Source of the DNA: Trichodelitschia bisporula
Taxonomy: Eukaryota; Ascomycota; Dothideomycetes; Phaeotrichales; Phaeotrichaceae
Assembly: GCA_010356995.1 (NCBI GenBank)
Contig: ML996693.1
Span: 1,116,001-1,180,000 of the forward strand
Direction: 5' to 3'
DNA length: 64,000 bases
Position numbers and translations under genes: made by a program. A model generated the notes under the pieces. It made no database searches. It had not been told where the DNA came from and saw only the letters and a list, made by a program, of their open reading frames with translations. Below are positions 46,916-56,686 of this stretch, piece by piece (position 1 is the stretch's first letter; each line of letters opens with the position of its first letter).

Positions 46916-49900
46916 ATGTCCGCTGTGCCTCCCGGTCCGCATAACATCTCGCCTCCCGCCGTCGTGCGTAGCAAGAGCCTTGTCAAAAAGGCCAGCCATG
47001 TTTCTTACCACACGCCTTCGTCTGCTGCCGCGGGCGGGGAGCTAACTCCCAAGCATCTCTCCTACTCTGGCCGGTCCAGGACGGCGCCCAACGCCCTCGA
47101 TACCCTCTGGACCACGTCAATTGATGCTCCGCAACTGTCGGAGCGCGACACCATCTTCTCTACGAACTACAAGTCACCTCCACAATCTCCTGAGATCATT
47201 CCGAAGCGGGAACACGCAAGCCATGAATCACGACAAAGAGACGCTCTGCCTAACCTGGCATCTCCATCTCTTGGACAGGTGACGGAACACGGCACGTTTG
47301 CCCGTAAGAAACCTTCGTCTACCGTTGCGTCTCCCTCGACGCCCGCACATAACGCTCCAATCAGTACCATTACCGCAATCGGCATTCCAAAATCTAGCAA
47401 CGTCCGCAAACCTCAACATAAAGTATCGCAGACCCGACCACCATCACACACGCGGCACGCGGGGCATATGGGTCGGCAGGACAGGCATGGAGTCTCTCTC
47501 GCAGAGCATCCAACGCCGTCGGACGCCTACGACTTTGCCACGGACCATGGGCGCGACGTGAACGAGGCCGAAAGGGCCAAATATCGGTCCTGGCGCGAGG
47601 GCAAGGCCCAATTCAATGCGGAGTCCAGCACGAGAAGTCACAGCAGCGACCGCACTCATGTCGATAAGAAGATATCGGCCACCATCACCAAAGTCGACGG
47701 TCAGTCGAGCGCGGCGCGCAGCCGCAAATCAAGCCAGTACCTTGGATTGTTCAAGGAAATGGACGCCGCCGACGATAAGCGGCGGCGGGAAGAGAAGACG
47801 AAGGAACTTGACGAGGATGGCCGGGCGTTGTTGCCGAGAGACGGCGGTCAGAAGAGTGCAGATGTCACCCGGCCAGGTTCGCCGGTGAGGGGGCCGATGA
47901 TCGGCGAGACGACTGTCGTCCACGAAGAGCCAGGATTTTATCAGGCCCTCGCCCATGGTGGGCCGCAGGGTCACCATTTCGGCAAGGCTTTGGTCAAAAG
48001 CGACCCCGAACTCGGCATCCATGGACTCGGCGTCGAAACCGACGCCAAGCAGCACCGGCATTCACAGCACAGGCCGCCTTTGGAGTCCATCGTGGGCCCT
48101 GCGCCCAAATCATCCCCTCAACCGTCCACTATCCCACTCACCAGCAAGCTCTCGAGACTCGCCATGAATCCACAACGCGGCGATGAACGGCCTTCGGCCA
48201 TTGTTCTTCCAACTCGCGAGCTGAGTCCTTCTCGCATTCCGCTACCGAAGGCAAACACACCCTCTACCGAGCCGTCCGCCTTCATGGATCGCAACGATCG
48301 TCAATCGGCCGCGAACGAGGAAGAGGAGGAATCCGAGCGTGAGCACATATCCTCCGCTCTCTACATTCCGCATCGTCAGATCCTCCCTGAAGATGGTCCC
48401 ATCCTCGAGCGTGTGCATCCTGATGGTCAGCTCGTGACGTCACCATGTCCGCCGACTGAGTGTGTTCCCGCTGGCATTGGTCAACATGGCGACGCTTCAG
48501 AGGCCGAGGGTGAAGTAGAGATCTCATTGCAATCCAAAGATGAGAATTTGGTCTGGCATGGAGATCTTTCGACACGCGCCCCCTCCGAAGTCGATGATGA
48601 GGACTACTACTACTCGACAGTGTCTGATTCCGAGCGTGACGATTACTCTACCAACGAGTTCGAAACCGATTCCGAGGACGAAGCTGGTACTACACCGACG
48701 ACCAAACACCACGGTCACCATCGACGTGCTCCCCGCGGCGCGCCAATTGGCGCCGTCGAGCTCAAGCCTTACAATCACCAAGTCGGCGGCCACAGCACCG
48801 TGTATCGCTTCTCGCGTCGCGCTGTCTGTAAGCAGCTGAACAACCGCGAAAATGAGTTCTACGAGACGGTCGAATTGTACCACCGCAACCTGCTGGACTT
48901 CATGCCGAGGTAAGCATTTCCCCTTGCCCGTCCGGCTGTCAAGCTGAGCCAACCAGCTTCCCAACGTCGCGTTCATTGAATTTCTTGCTGACATGCTGTG
49001 CGTAGGTATATTGGTGTTCTGAATGTCACGTACCGCAAGTCCCCGAAGAAGAAGGAAGCCAAGTCCAATGCCAAGGATGAGGGATCTGATGTCAAGGGGC
49101 CGGCCACGGAGCTTCAAGAGCCCGTCAAGCAAGGGGAGAGCAACGGTGTGCATGATAACAAGGGCGAAGAAGGGCACGCGAAGCCCGAGAGCCCTCGGCG
49201 CGAAGATCAGCCCCGTATCGTCAGCCATTCACAGCAGGAGATGCCCATTCCCCGCGTCATTCTGGAGAACAATCGACACATCATTCCCGAGACTCTGTTC
49301 CCGCATCCGCGCCCGGCCTCGCCTCGGCCGCAATCTGCCGGGCCATCGTTGCTCACCCAGATGCATCGTCACAGTGTTAGCCAGCTGGAGCTCACCGATC
49401 GAGAAGCCACTGCCACGTCTAGCAGTAGTCCCGTGCGTCCTGCCATGAAGCAGTACTCGAGCTGGGGCTCTACGGTCATCAACACGACGCTCAAGGAGCA
49501 GGTCCTGAAGGAAGTTTTCTCTTCCCCGCCCATCCACCGCACTCGTGGCAACCGCCACCGGCGTGACGTTTCGCCTCTTCGTGAGAAGCCCTCCGCAGCA
49601 GTCTCTGGTTCGGCTCCTAGCATTCGTCAGACTCGCTCTGATGTCGCCGTCATGCATTCGTCTTTCTCTGAAGGCAGCGACTCCATGCATAAGCAGCTGC
49701 TTAAGAGCGAGGCCGAGCGCCGCGGTGGTCGTCTCGCCATCCTGGCCCGTGCCGCCGAGCCCACCCCCCCTGCTAGCCCGTACCTTGCGCCACGTGAGGG
49801 TGGCAGCATCGCTGCATCGTCGGACGGTGAGCGCCATTCATCCAAGACGCGCCTTCCGCGTCGGCGCCACTCCGGCGGTGGCCTCCGTCGTCGTCCTTTC

Positions 49901-50959
49901 GATCTCGAAACCGGCAAGCGGAGCGACCTTGAGTTCCACGAAGAGGACGGGTACGGCGGTGATGGCGAGGATGAAGTCTTTGCCATGGACAGTGACGGCG
50001 GCCATCACCCTGCCGGTACCGTTGAAGTGCCGGCGTCGTCGCAGCAGGGCGAGACACGCACTGTTCTGGAGATCAATTCGCCTTCCTCTGGGACGGGTAC
50101 TATGTTGCCGGCTCCCGTTACCAAGCGCAGCACCGACACGACCGTGACCGTTTACACTTCCGAGCCCTGCAACCCAACCCAAGCCCAGCAGGCCCAGATG
50201 CAGAAGGACGAGCGCGTGCAACTGTTCCTGCTCCTCGAGGACCTCACGGCCGGCATGGCGCACCCCTGCGTTCTGGATCTCAAAATGGGCACGCGCCAAT
50301 ACGGCGTCGAAGCTGACGAGAACAAGCAGCGCTCCCAGCGGCGCAAATGCCAAATGACGACGTCCGCCCGGCTGGGCGTGCGCGTGTGCGGGATGCAGGT
50401 CTGGAACGCAGCGGAGGGGGGCTACGTGTTCGAGGACAAGTACTTTGGGCGCGACCTCAAGGCCGGCAAGGAGTTCCAGGAGGCGCTGATGCGCTTCTTC
50501 TACGACGGCCGCGATTACTCGCTCGCTACGCGCCACATCCCTACCATCCTGGACCAGATCGCGAAGCTGGAGCGCATGATCCGCGGTCTCCCCGGTTATC
50601 GCTTCTATGCCTCGAGCTTGCTGCTGCTGTATGACCGCGGTGCGACGGATGCGGCGGACCCGGCTGCTGTTGCGAAGCGTGGCGATATCAAGCTTAAGAT
50701 TGTGGACTTTGCGAATTGTGTTACGGCGGAGGATGCCCTGCCGCGGGATGCGCGGTGTCCGCCGCATGACCCGCATGGTGTGGATAGGGGGTATTTGCGT
50801 GGTTTGCGGACGTTGAGGGTTTATTTCCGGCGGATCTGGAAGGAGGTTAGCAAGACGGAGTATGTGGAAAGGGGGGAGGAGATGCCCCGGCCGTGGGAGG
50901 GGGTTGTGTGGGGGGATGAGGGGGTGGAGGAGGAGGAGGAGGGGGAGGTTAGCACTTAG
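46916..50959 (+). CDS. KCS1: Inositol hexakisphosphate kinase Kcs1
   Basis: Makes the pyrophosphate 5-InsP7 from InsP6, which signals phosphate status to SPX-domain proteins. Exons are 46916-48909 and 49006-50959, giving 1315 aa; the intron is 96 bp. The N-terminal 600 residues are disordered. Kinase-related blocks start with [19 protein letters not shown] and [19 protein letters not shown], joining [14 protein letters not shown] across the intron. After a second disordered insert come [20 protein letters not shown] (about 1075-1094), which has the P-x3-D-x-K-x-G signature of inositol polyphosphate kinases, then [18 protein letters not shown], and [13 protein letters not shown] with the metal-binding Asp. 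Start 46916 is the first in-frame ATG. The frame stays open for another 477 nt upstream. It shares a pathway theme (phosphate/polyphosphate) with PPN1 at 4.5 kb, but the two are far apart. Confidence 0.93.
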
Positions 50960-51576
50960 TCTCCGGTCATGGTCATGATGAGGGTATGATGGGGAGGGGA
51001 GGGGAGGGGAGGAGAGTGGAGGGGAGGGAATTTGTATGCTCTGTTGTGTCCTCCGTGGGTGGATGCGGGCTTATGGGGGTTCGTATGGGGATATCATAGG
51101 GGTTCTTATTAGCGGATGGGGGCGTTTATGGGTTTAAGGGGGCGCTGGGGGTGTGCGCTATGGGGGGGGCTAGCGTGGGTAGACATAGATGGCAATGAGG
51201 TACGGCTGGTATTTATGTCTCTGAGTCCAATGTGAAAGTGTGATACCTTAACCGGCAGCAGGAACGGTGGTAAAGTGCCAGATGTTGTGAAGCCTCACGA
51301 ATCATGAGGCTCGCATCCCCTTTTCAGTCACGCACCAGCACAGCATCACGTCTCAACGCTCAATATCAGTGTACGTCATTCTAACCCATACGGCAAGGCT
51401 ACAGCCAACAACACGCTCAGCAAATGCCCAAAGCCCATAAGAAACACAGAAAACACCGGTCCGAAAATGCACACACACGCAACGCCCATAGCAGCAGTAG
51501 CAAGTGCGGCCTCGCACACACTCCGCCACCAGTGGAGCCAACAGCCTCATGCCCCAGCCTCAGCCTCAGCCTAAGC
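50960..51576. other. Intergenic region between convergent KCS1 and PXL1
   Basis: 617 bp between two facing 3' ends. A GGGGA repeat lies just after the KCS1 stop (listed separately). No gene is recognised. Confidence 0.5.
50991..51028 (+). repeat. GGGGA repeat / potential G-quadruplex after KCS1
   Basis: Four or more GGGGA units followed by GGAGAGTGGAGGGGAGGG, starting about 32 bp after the KCS1 stop, so it should be transcribed in the 3' UTR. It fits the G4 pattern; a role in 3' end formation is inferred. Confidence 0.55.
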
Positions 51577-51586
51577 CTAAGCCTTC
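51555..51586. repeat. Six-bp tandem repeat overlapping the PXL1 stop
   Basis: CAGCCT units turning into AAGCCT units, running across the stop codon of the LIM-domain gene (51577-51579). Length change here could alter the C-terminus. Confidence 0.6.
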
Positions 51587-54270
51587 AACCTCCTCTCCTC
51601 ACACCCAGGACAAAACGGCTCCGTCTCCCTCCCCGGCCTCAGGAAGTACCTCCCATCACTGAAAGGACCCTTGCACTCCTATCCCCCCCCACATTAGCAA
51701 CCACCCATCCCAAATCAATCACGCTCATTACTCACCACACAGCAAAAACACCCCTCATGCCACTCCCTCCCCAACGCCCTAACCACCATCTCCGTGACCG
51801 GCTTCCGACACTTCGCACACTTCGCGCTGTACCGATGCGTATGACACCCGACACACCACGCATACCCTTCTTTTTCCACAAACGGCGTCTGCGCATCAAA
51901 CGGATCCCCGCACTGCGCGCAGAAGAAATGGCCTACGTGCCACTCCGCGCCGCACGCCACGACTACTTCGCCTTCAATCGGCGTCTTGCAGGACTTACAT
52001 CTCGGACTGAAAAACTCATGAAAGTCCAAATGACAATAAAACCGCAATCCCTCATCTCCATCCTCCCCCTCCTCGCCCGGTACTTCCTCCCCCCGCAGCC
52101 GGGCATTTATCCTTGCAATGCGTGCCTCCCGCGCCCCCTCGGGCTCGGGGTAGAAGGCGACGCATTCGAGCCCCTCCCCGCAATGATGGCACCGGAAGCA
52201 CTCCGGGTGGAAGCGCGCGCCTGCTGCGCCGACGATGCGTCCGCTGATGGGGAGGGCGCAGGCGGCGCAGAGGCCGGGGGAGCGCAGGGCGTGGGGGGTT
52301 ATGTGGGGCTTGTTGGTTGCGCCCCAGGATTTGCGTGGTCCTGGGGTTGGGAGGGGGCGGGAGGAGTTGGGGGTGTTTGAGGTGGAGGGCGTGACGGCGA
52401 TGGAGGGCGTAACGGAGATGGAGGGGGTGTCGTTTACGGCGATGGTAGGAATCGGAGGGTTGACGGAGATGGACGGCGCGGCGTTGACAGAGATGGATGG
52501 GACGGGGGGGAAACCGAGCGAGGTAGAAGGCACGGGCGGAGCTCCGATTGAGATCGTGGGAACGGGTGGGCGACCGCCAGAGACGGAAGGTGCGTCGTTG
52601 ACCGCGATCGAGGGGATCGGGACCCGAGTACGATCCTGGTTCGCCGTCGGCACGGTAGACCGGTCCTCGACAGCGATAGTCGGCGGTGCAACAGCCGGCA
52701 CCGACACAGGACGTGCGGCCGCATTGCCCACCCCGGGAACAGCAGGCAGCGCCCGGCTCGGCGTCGGCGCCCGCGAAACTTCCTCCTTCAACTCCACCTC
52801 CCTCGGCCTCCACCCAGGATCAAAGCTCACAATCGGCCGTCCCGGATTATCCGACACCATAACCGGGGTCGGCAACTTCGCACTCCGATCCCTAAGACTC
52901 ATGCTCGTCGCCTTGCGGATGTCGTCGCTGCGGACCTCCTTCCCGTCTTTCATCTTTACGTCTTCGGGGGGGGCGGGGGCGGGCTCGGTGGGGGAGTTGC
53001 GGGTGTAGGCGGGGTTGCGGCTTTGGGTTGGTGGGTTGCGCTGGATTTCGATGCGGTGGAGGGGGGTGCCGCTGGCTGTGGTGGAGGGGGAGGGGCGGAT
53101 GGATGTGCCTTTTGTGCTGCGCAGGCGGGAGAAGGGGTTGCGGAGGTGGTGGGGGACGGCGTTGGAGGCCATGCGGGCGGCGATGGCGATGTTGGAGACT
53201 TTGATTTCCTTGTCCTTGACTTCCTTGTCCTTGATCTCCTTGGTTGTAGTAGTTGCGGTGGTAGAGCCCGACGACGTCGAGGTCATGGAGGTTTTCCGGC
53301 TCTCGTCCTTCGCACGCGGGACGTCGGTCGCCGGCTCCGCAAACTGCACTGACCGCTTCCGCTGCTGCTGTCCCTGCCCACCGCTCTTCCCTTGCAGATC
53401 GTCCCCGCTCTCCGGGACTTTGAGCGACGAATCACTGGGCACGCGCACGCTGCCCGACGCTGAGGTCGTTTTACTCGCGCCCGACACCGAGCGGCTCGAG
53501 CTCGAAGAATCATTCCCACGCACTTTACCCGTACGGTTCTGCAAACCAGCCGGCACAGGCACACGCGCCGTGCTACTAGTCCGCGAATGGGAGTGCGAGT
53601 GCGCCCGCACCTGCCCCCGACTTTCCCGGCGCAAGTGCTCGCGGTAATCATATGGCGCGTCCGGGTTCTGGTAAGCGGACGCGGGGTTCTGGTGCTTCCA
53701 GACTAGCTCAGAGGCTTCTTGCTGCGCGGCGGTATGCACGCGGTGCTCTGTCTTCTCGTCTACGTCCTGCAGTGCCTGCCGGAGTTTGTGGGCTTCGTGG
53801 CGCTCGAGCCAGCGCTCGGGGCGCTCGATGTAGGGGATTGGGATCTCTTCTAGCTCGTAGGCAGCTGCGTCGTCTTCGGTGGCTGTGTCGGTGGGAGCGC
53901 GGGCGAGGGGCCGGCCGGCGTGCGGGTCTGATGTGAAGGTGGTGTATTCGGGTCTTGGGGGCGGTTTGCGGAAGCCTTGCGCGCTGGAGCTGCGGGGCAG
54001 ACTCAGGGCCTCAACGGGATCGACGACCCGGCTGCGGATGGAGGACATGTTTGTCATGCTCTGGCGCTTCGAAGCGAACGTTGCGGGGGGGGGGCGGGCG
54101 CCGGTGGGACGAGAGGGACGGTTCGCGCGTAGGTCTTGGAGATAATCGCCTGTATGTGTGAGTTGGGATTGGGAGGGCATGCAGAGGCTTTTCTGACCCA
54201 TTTGCTCTTTGGACATGAATGTCGGGCCGGGGAGGCTTGCTCGCTCTTTGCTCTTGGAGCGGTGGAGCAT
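51577..54270 (-). CDS. PXL1: Paxillin-like protein with three C-terminal LIM domains
   Basis: Actin-ring and polarity adaptor, by analogy with yeast Pxl1. Minus-strand exons are 54270-51736 and 51678-51577, giving 878 aa; the 57-bp intron lies inside the last LIM domain. The N-terminus holds GDYLQDLRANRPSRPTGARP, a motif typical of filamentous-fungal Pxl1 proteins. Next is YELEEIPIPYIERPERWLER and a coiled region. The middle (about 190-650) is disordered, Ser/Pro-rich, with degenerate repeats of VPSISVN type at about 555-630. LIM1 starts CAACALPISGRIVGAAG and carries an acidic insert. LIM2 starts CKSCKTPIEGEVVVACG. LIM3 starts CAKCRKPVTEMVVRALG and is completed by the last exon (ECKGPFSDGRYFLR, then CPGCEERRLKA). 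Zinc-ligand spacing is intact in all three as far as can be read. Confidence 0.88.
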
Positions 54271-54849
54271 TGTGGTGGTGATGCTGTTGCGGAATAATAT
54301 GTGGAGGAAGCAATGGAGATAGGAGAGGAAGGTGGAGATGAAAGCTGTAGGTGTGGTGGAAAGAAATGGGTGTGGTGGAATGGAGAATGGACGATGGGTT
54401 GATGTAAGCGGGCGGAGCTTGGGGTTGTTGTCAAGGATGCGGGGACGTGTGGCTTTTGGTGTTGCTGGCCGGGGTCGGCTGCTTCACCACGGCAACCCAC
54501 CTCGGGCCATCCTTGCTCCTGGAGCCTTGTATAACCAAGTTCAGACGTGATGTTTGCACCAGGCGTGAAACAACAACAAAGTCTCCAAAAGACCAGCACA
54601 GGAAACACTCATCGTCTCGAATATAGCGGATCATAAGTCCCAGCATCTAAATTGTGCTCGTATCTCTATGTATACATTGCCAGATCTGGAAATTTGGGGT
54701 AACCACCTGCAGTTCCAACCGTGACAGGAGACGATGGCAAGCCATTTCCACCCCTACAAGCCTCGTTTCCGCGCTTGCGGGGCTATTCCGTTGCCCCTCG
54801 AACATGTATCACCATCATCTATCGCATCCCCAACAACAAACAAAGCCGT
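54271..54849. other. Intergenic region between PXL1 and the alpha/beta hydrolase
   Basis: 579 bp between two minus-strand genes. Contains the PXL1 promoter and leader and the terminator of the hydrolase gene. No further gene is recognised. Confidence 0.5.
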
Positions 54850-56160
54850 CTACAGCTTCGGCTTCGACACGCGCTTCGGCATAACCCCGCTCAGCGTGTC
54901 CAGCACCTCCTGTGTGAGCGTGTACTTCTCCCGCGGCGGCACTCGGGCCCACGCCTGCCGTATCGTATGCTCGTTCGCCGCCCACCGCTTCAATTCCGAG
55001 TCTAGCCACCCGCTGCACAGATCCGCCGTCTCCCCAACCTTCTCCATGGGGATCAAATGCCCCGCGCCGGCCACGACTACATCCCTAACCCGGCCCGCAG
55101 GCGCGCCGCCGGACCCGCTCTCGCCCACACCCGTCACAGCCATCTTCTCATCCCGTGTGCTCTTCTCGCTCAGCGGCGAAATCTCGCCGAAAATATACAG
55201 CACGCTCGGACGCAGGTGCGGGAGGTTCTTAAACGTCATGAGCGGCTCCGGGCGGTAGAAGGGCTCGTGGGGCCCTTCGGAGGGTACGTCCGGGTGCGTC
55301 AGGGCCTTGGGTAGCGAGCCGGGCTTCGCCGGCAGGTTGGGCCGCAGAAAGGTGAACACCTCCTGGTGCTTCGTCGTCGCGAGCGTGACCTCAGGCTCAT
55401 ACCCCGCCGCGGGATCCGGATACACCTTCGTCGGCAAGTCGCGCAAGCCATGTTTAACCCAAAGATCAAACACGCGCTTATCCCAGCTCTGATAGAACTT
55501 GCTCCGCAGAAACGCCTCCGCCGCGACCTTCCGCGACGGCCAGCGATCCCGCCTAACCGACGACGCGGACGCGGGGCTAATGTTGCCTTTGCGCGAGGTA
55601 AGCCGGGCGATGACCGGGTCGATCAGGATGAGCGTCTCGAACAGGCGCGGGTGCATGAGGGATAGGTTGACGAGGTTGTTCCCGCCCATGCTGTGTCCGA
55701 TGCCGATGATGGGGCGTGGCATGGATGCGCGGAAGTGGTTCACCATGTGCAGGAGGTCGCGCGGGTGGTCGTACCACGAGGCTGGCAGGGTTAGCGAAGC
55801 CCAGCGGGGGAGGGGGCGCAACTCACGATCATTGCCCAGCTTGCTCTCGTTTAGCACGCCGCTTGCGCCCTGGAAGGCGACGTCTGCGATCCAGATGGAG
55901 CGGATGCGGAAACCGGCGGCCTTGGAGCGGCGCAGGAGTTCGTCCCACAGCGGCTCGTAGAGCTCCTTCGGGAAGGCATTGGCGTGGGTGCCGATGATGG
56001 TTACGTCCCCTGCCTGCGGGCTTGGGTTGTCGAGGGGCGTGTACTGCTTTATGGCGAGGTGGAGGATGTCTTCTTGGGAGTCGATGGTGGCGTGGGGGTA
56101 TTGTCGAATGTGCTGGCAGGGCAGGATGTGTTCCTGGATGCGAAAGAGGGCGGACGACAT
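54850..56160 (-). CDS. Alpha/beta hydrolase, peroxisomal-type (Lpx1/AKT2-like)
   Basis: Minus-strand exons are 56160-55827 and 55781-54850, giving 421 aa. It opens SALFRIQEHILPCQHIRQYP, a start typical of the fungal family that includes yeast peroxisomal lipase Lpx1 and Alternaria AKT2. The nucleophile elbow is IGIGHSMGGNNLVNLSL (Ser at about 140). LILIDPVIAR supplies a likely acid-bearing strand, and AGAGHLIPMEKVGET supplies the catalytic His. The C-terminus is SKPKL; Pro-Lys-Leu is a weak variant of the peroxisomal PTS1 signal. The 45-bp intron has normal ends and a CTAAC-like branch point but is a multiple of three without stops, so an unspliced form would also be open. An alternative ATG at 56319 would add 53 Arg/Pro-rich residues; it is less likely because homologues start at the chosen Met. 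Substrate unknown. Confidence 0.82.
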   Translation of the reverse strand: MSSALFRIQEHILPCQHIRQYPHATIDSQEDILHLAIKQYTPLDNPSPQAGDVTIIGTHANAFPKELYEPLWDELLRRSKAAGFRIRSIWIADVAFQGASGVLNESKLGNDRELRPLPRWASLTLPASWYDHPRDLLHMVNHFRASMPRPIIGIGHSMGGNNLVNLSLMHPRLFETLILIDPVIARLTSRKGNISPASASSVRRDRWPSRKVAAEAFLRSKFYQSWDKRVFDLWVKHGLRDLPTKVYPDPAAGYEPEVTLATTKHQEVFTFLRPNLPAKPGSLPKALTHPDVPSEGPHEPFYRPEPLMTFKNLPHLRPSVLYIFGEISPLSEKSTRDEKMAVTGVGESGSGGAPAGRVRDVVVAGAGHLIPMEKVGETADLCSGWLDSELKRWAANEHTIRQAWARVPPREKYTLTQEVLDTLSGVMPKRVSKPKL

Positions 56161-56686
56161 GGTGAGGGTTGAGGGGAGGGCGTTGTCGTCCAGTCTACCC
56201 GGGCGCGCCGCTGAAGAAGGTAATGGGAGGCGACGCCTGGGTGGAGAGCCGTATAGAGGAGTACATGAGAGCGGAAGGCGACTGCGGCGCTTTGATGATG
56301 CGGGTACGGCAGCTTGCATCCAAGGGTTACGCCGAGGTTAGCCCCAGTCGGCGGGCGGCACCCTCGACGTCGAGGAACTGCCGAGCTGGTGAAGCAACAT
56401 GCACCGTACTCCATCTTCAACAATTACCCGTAACTAGCAAGGATGACACGACTGATATGAGATGGAAACGCAAACAATTGATATTGTCTCGTTCCTGCTC
56501 GGGCAAACGCTATCATTTTTGGTGTAATGTCACGTGTCTGATGCAGCTACGCATACGCGTTACGCCAGCCCGACGCGTACACACGATGCTCCCCCTCCAC
56601 ACCTTAGCAATCGAACGACAATCGATGAGCCCCCACAACATCTCCCCCTCCACCGCACCGCGCCTCATCACTGAACAACCAACACC
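56161..56686. promoter_or_regulatory. Divergent promoter region of the hydrolase and BRC1
   Basis: 526 bp between head-to-head starts. Two ACGCGT boxes lie at 56555 and 56573 (listed separately). No gene is seen apart from a possible N-terminal extension of the hydrolase. Confidence 0.5.
56555..56578. promoter_or_regulatory. Pair of MluI cell-cycle boxes upstream of BRC1
   Basis: Two exact ACGCGT motifs (56555-56560 and 56573-56578), 18 bp apart start to start, about 110-130 bp before the BRC1 start. Paired boxes at this distance are typical for MBF-regulated replication and repair genes. Binding is inferred. Confidence 0.45.

Noticed and set aside
56161-56319. N-terminal extension of the alpha/beta hydrolase from ATG 56319
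   Set aside because: The extra 53 residues are Arg/Pro-rich, and the family start is at the downstream Met. Kept only as an alternative.
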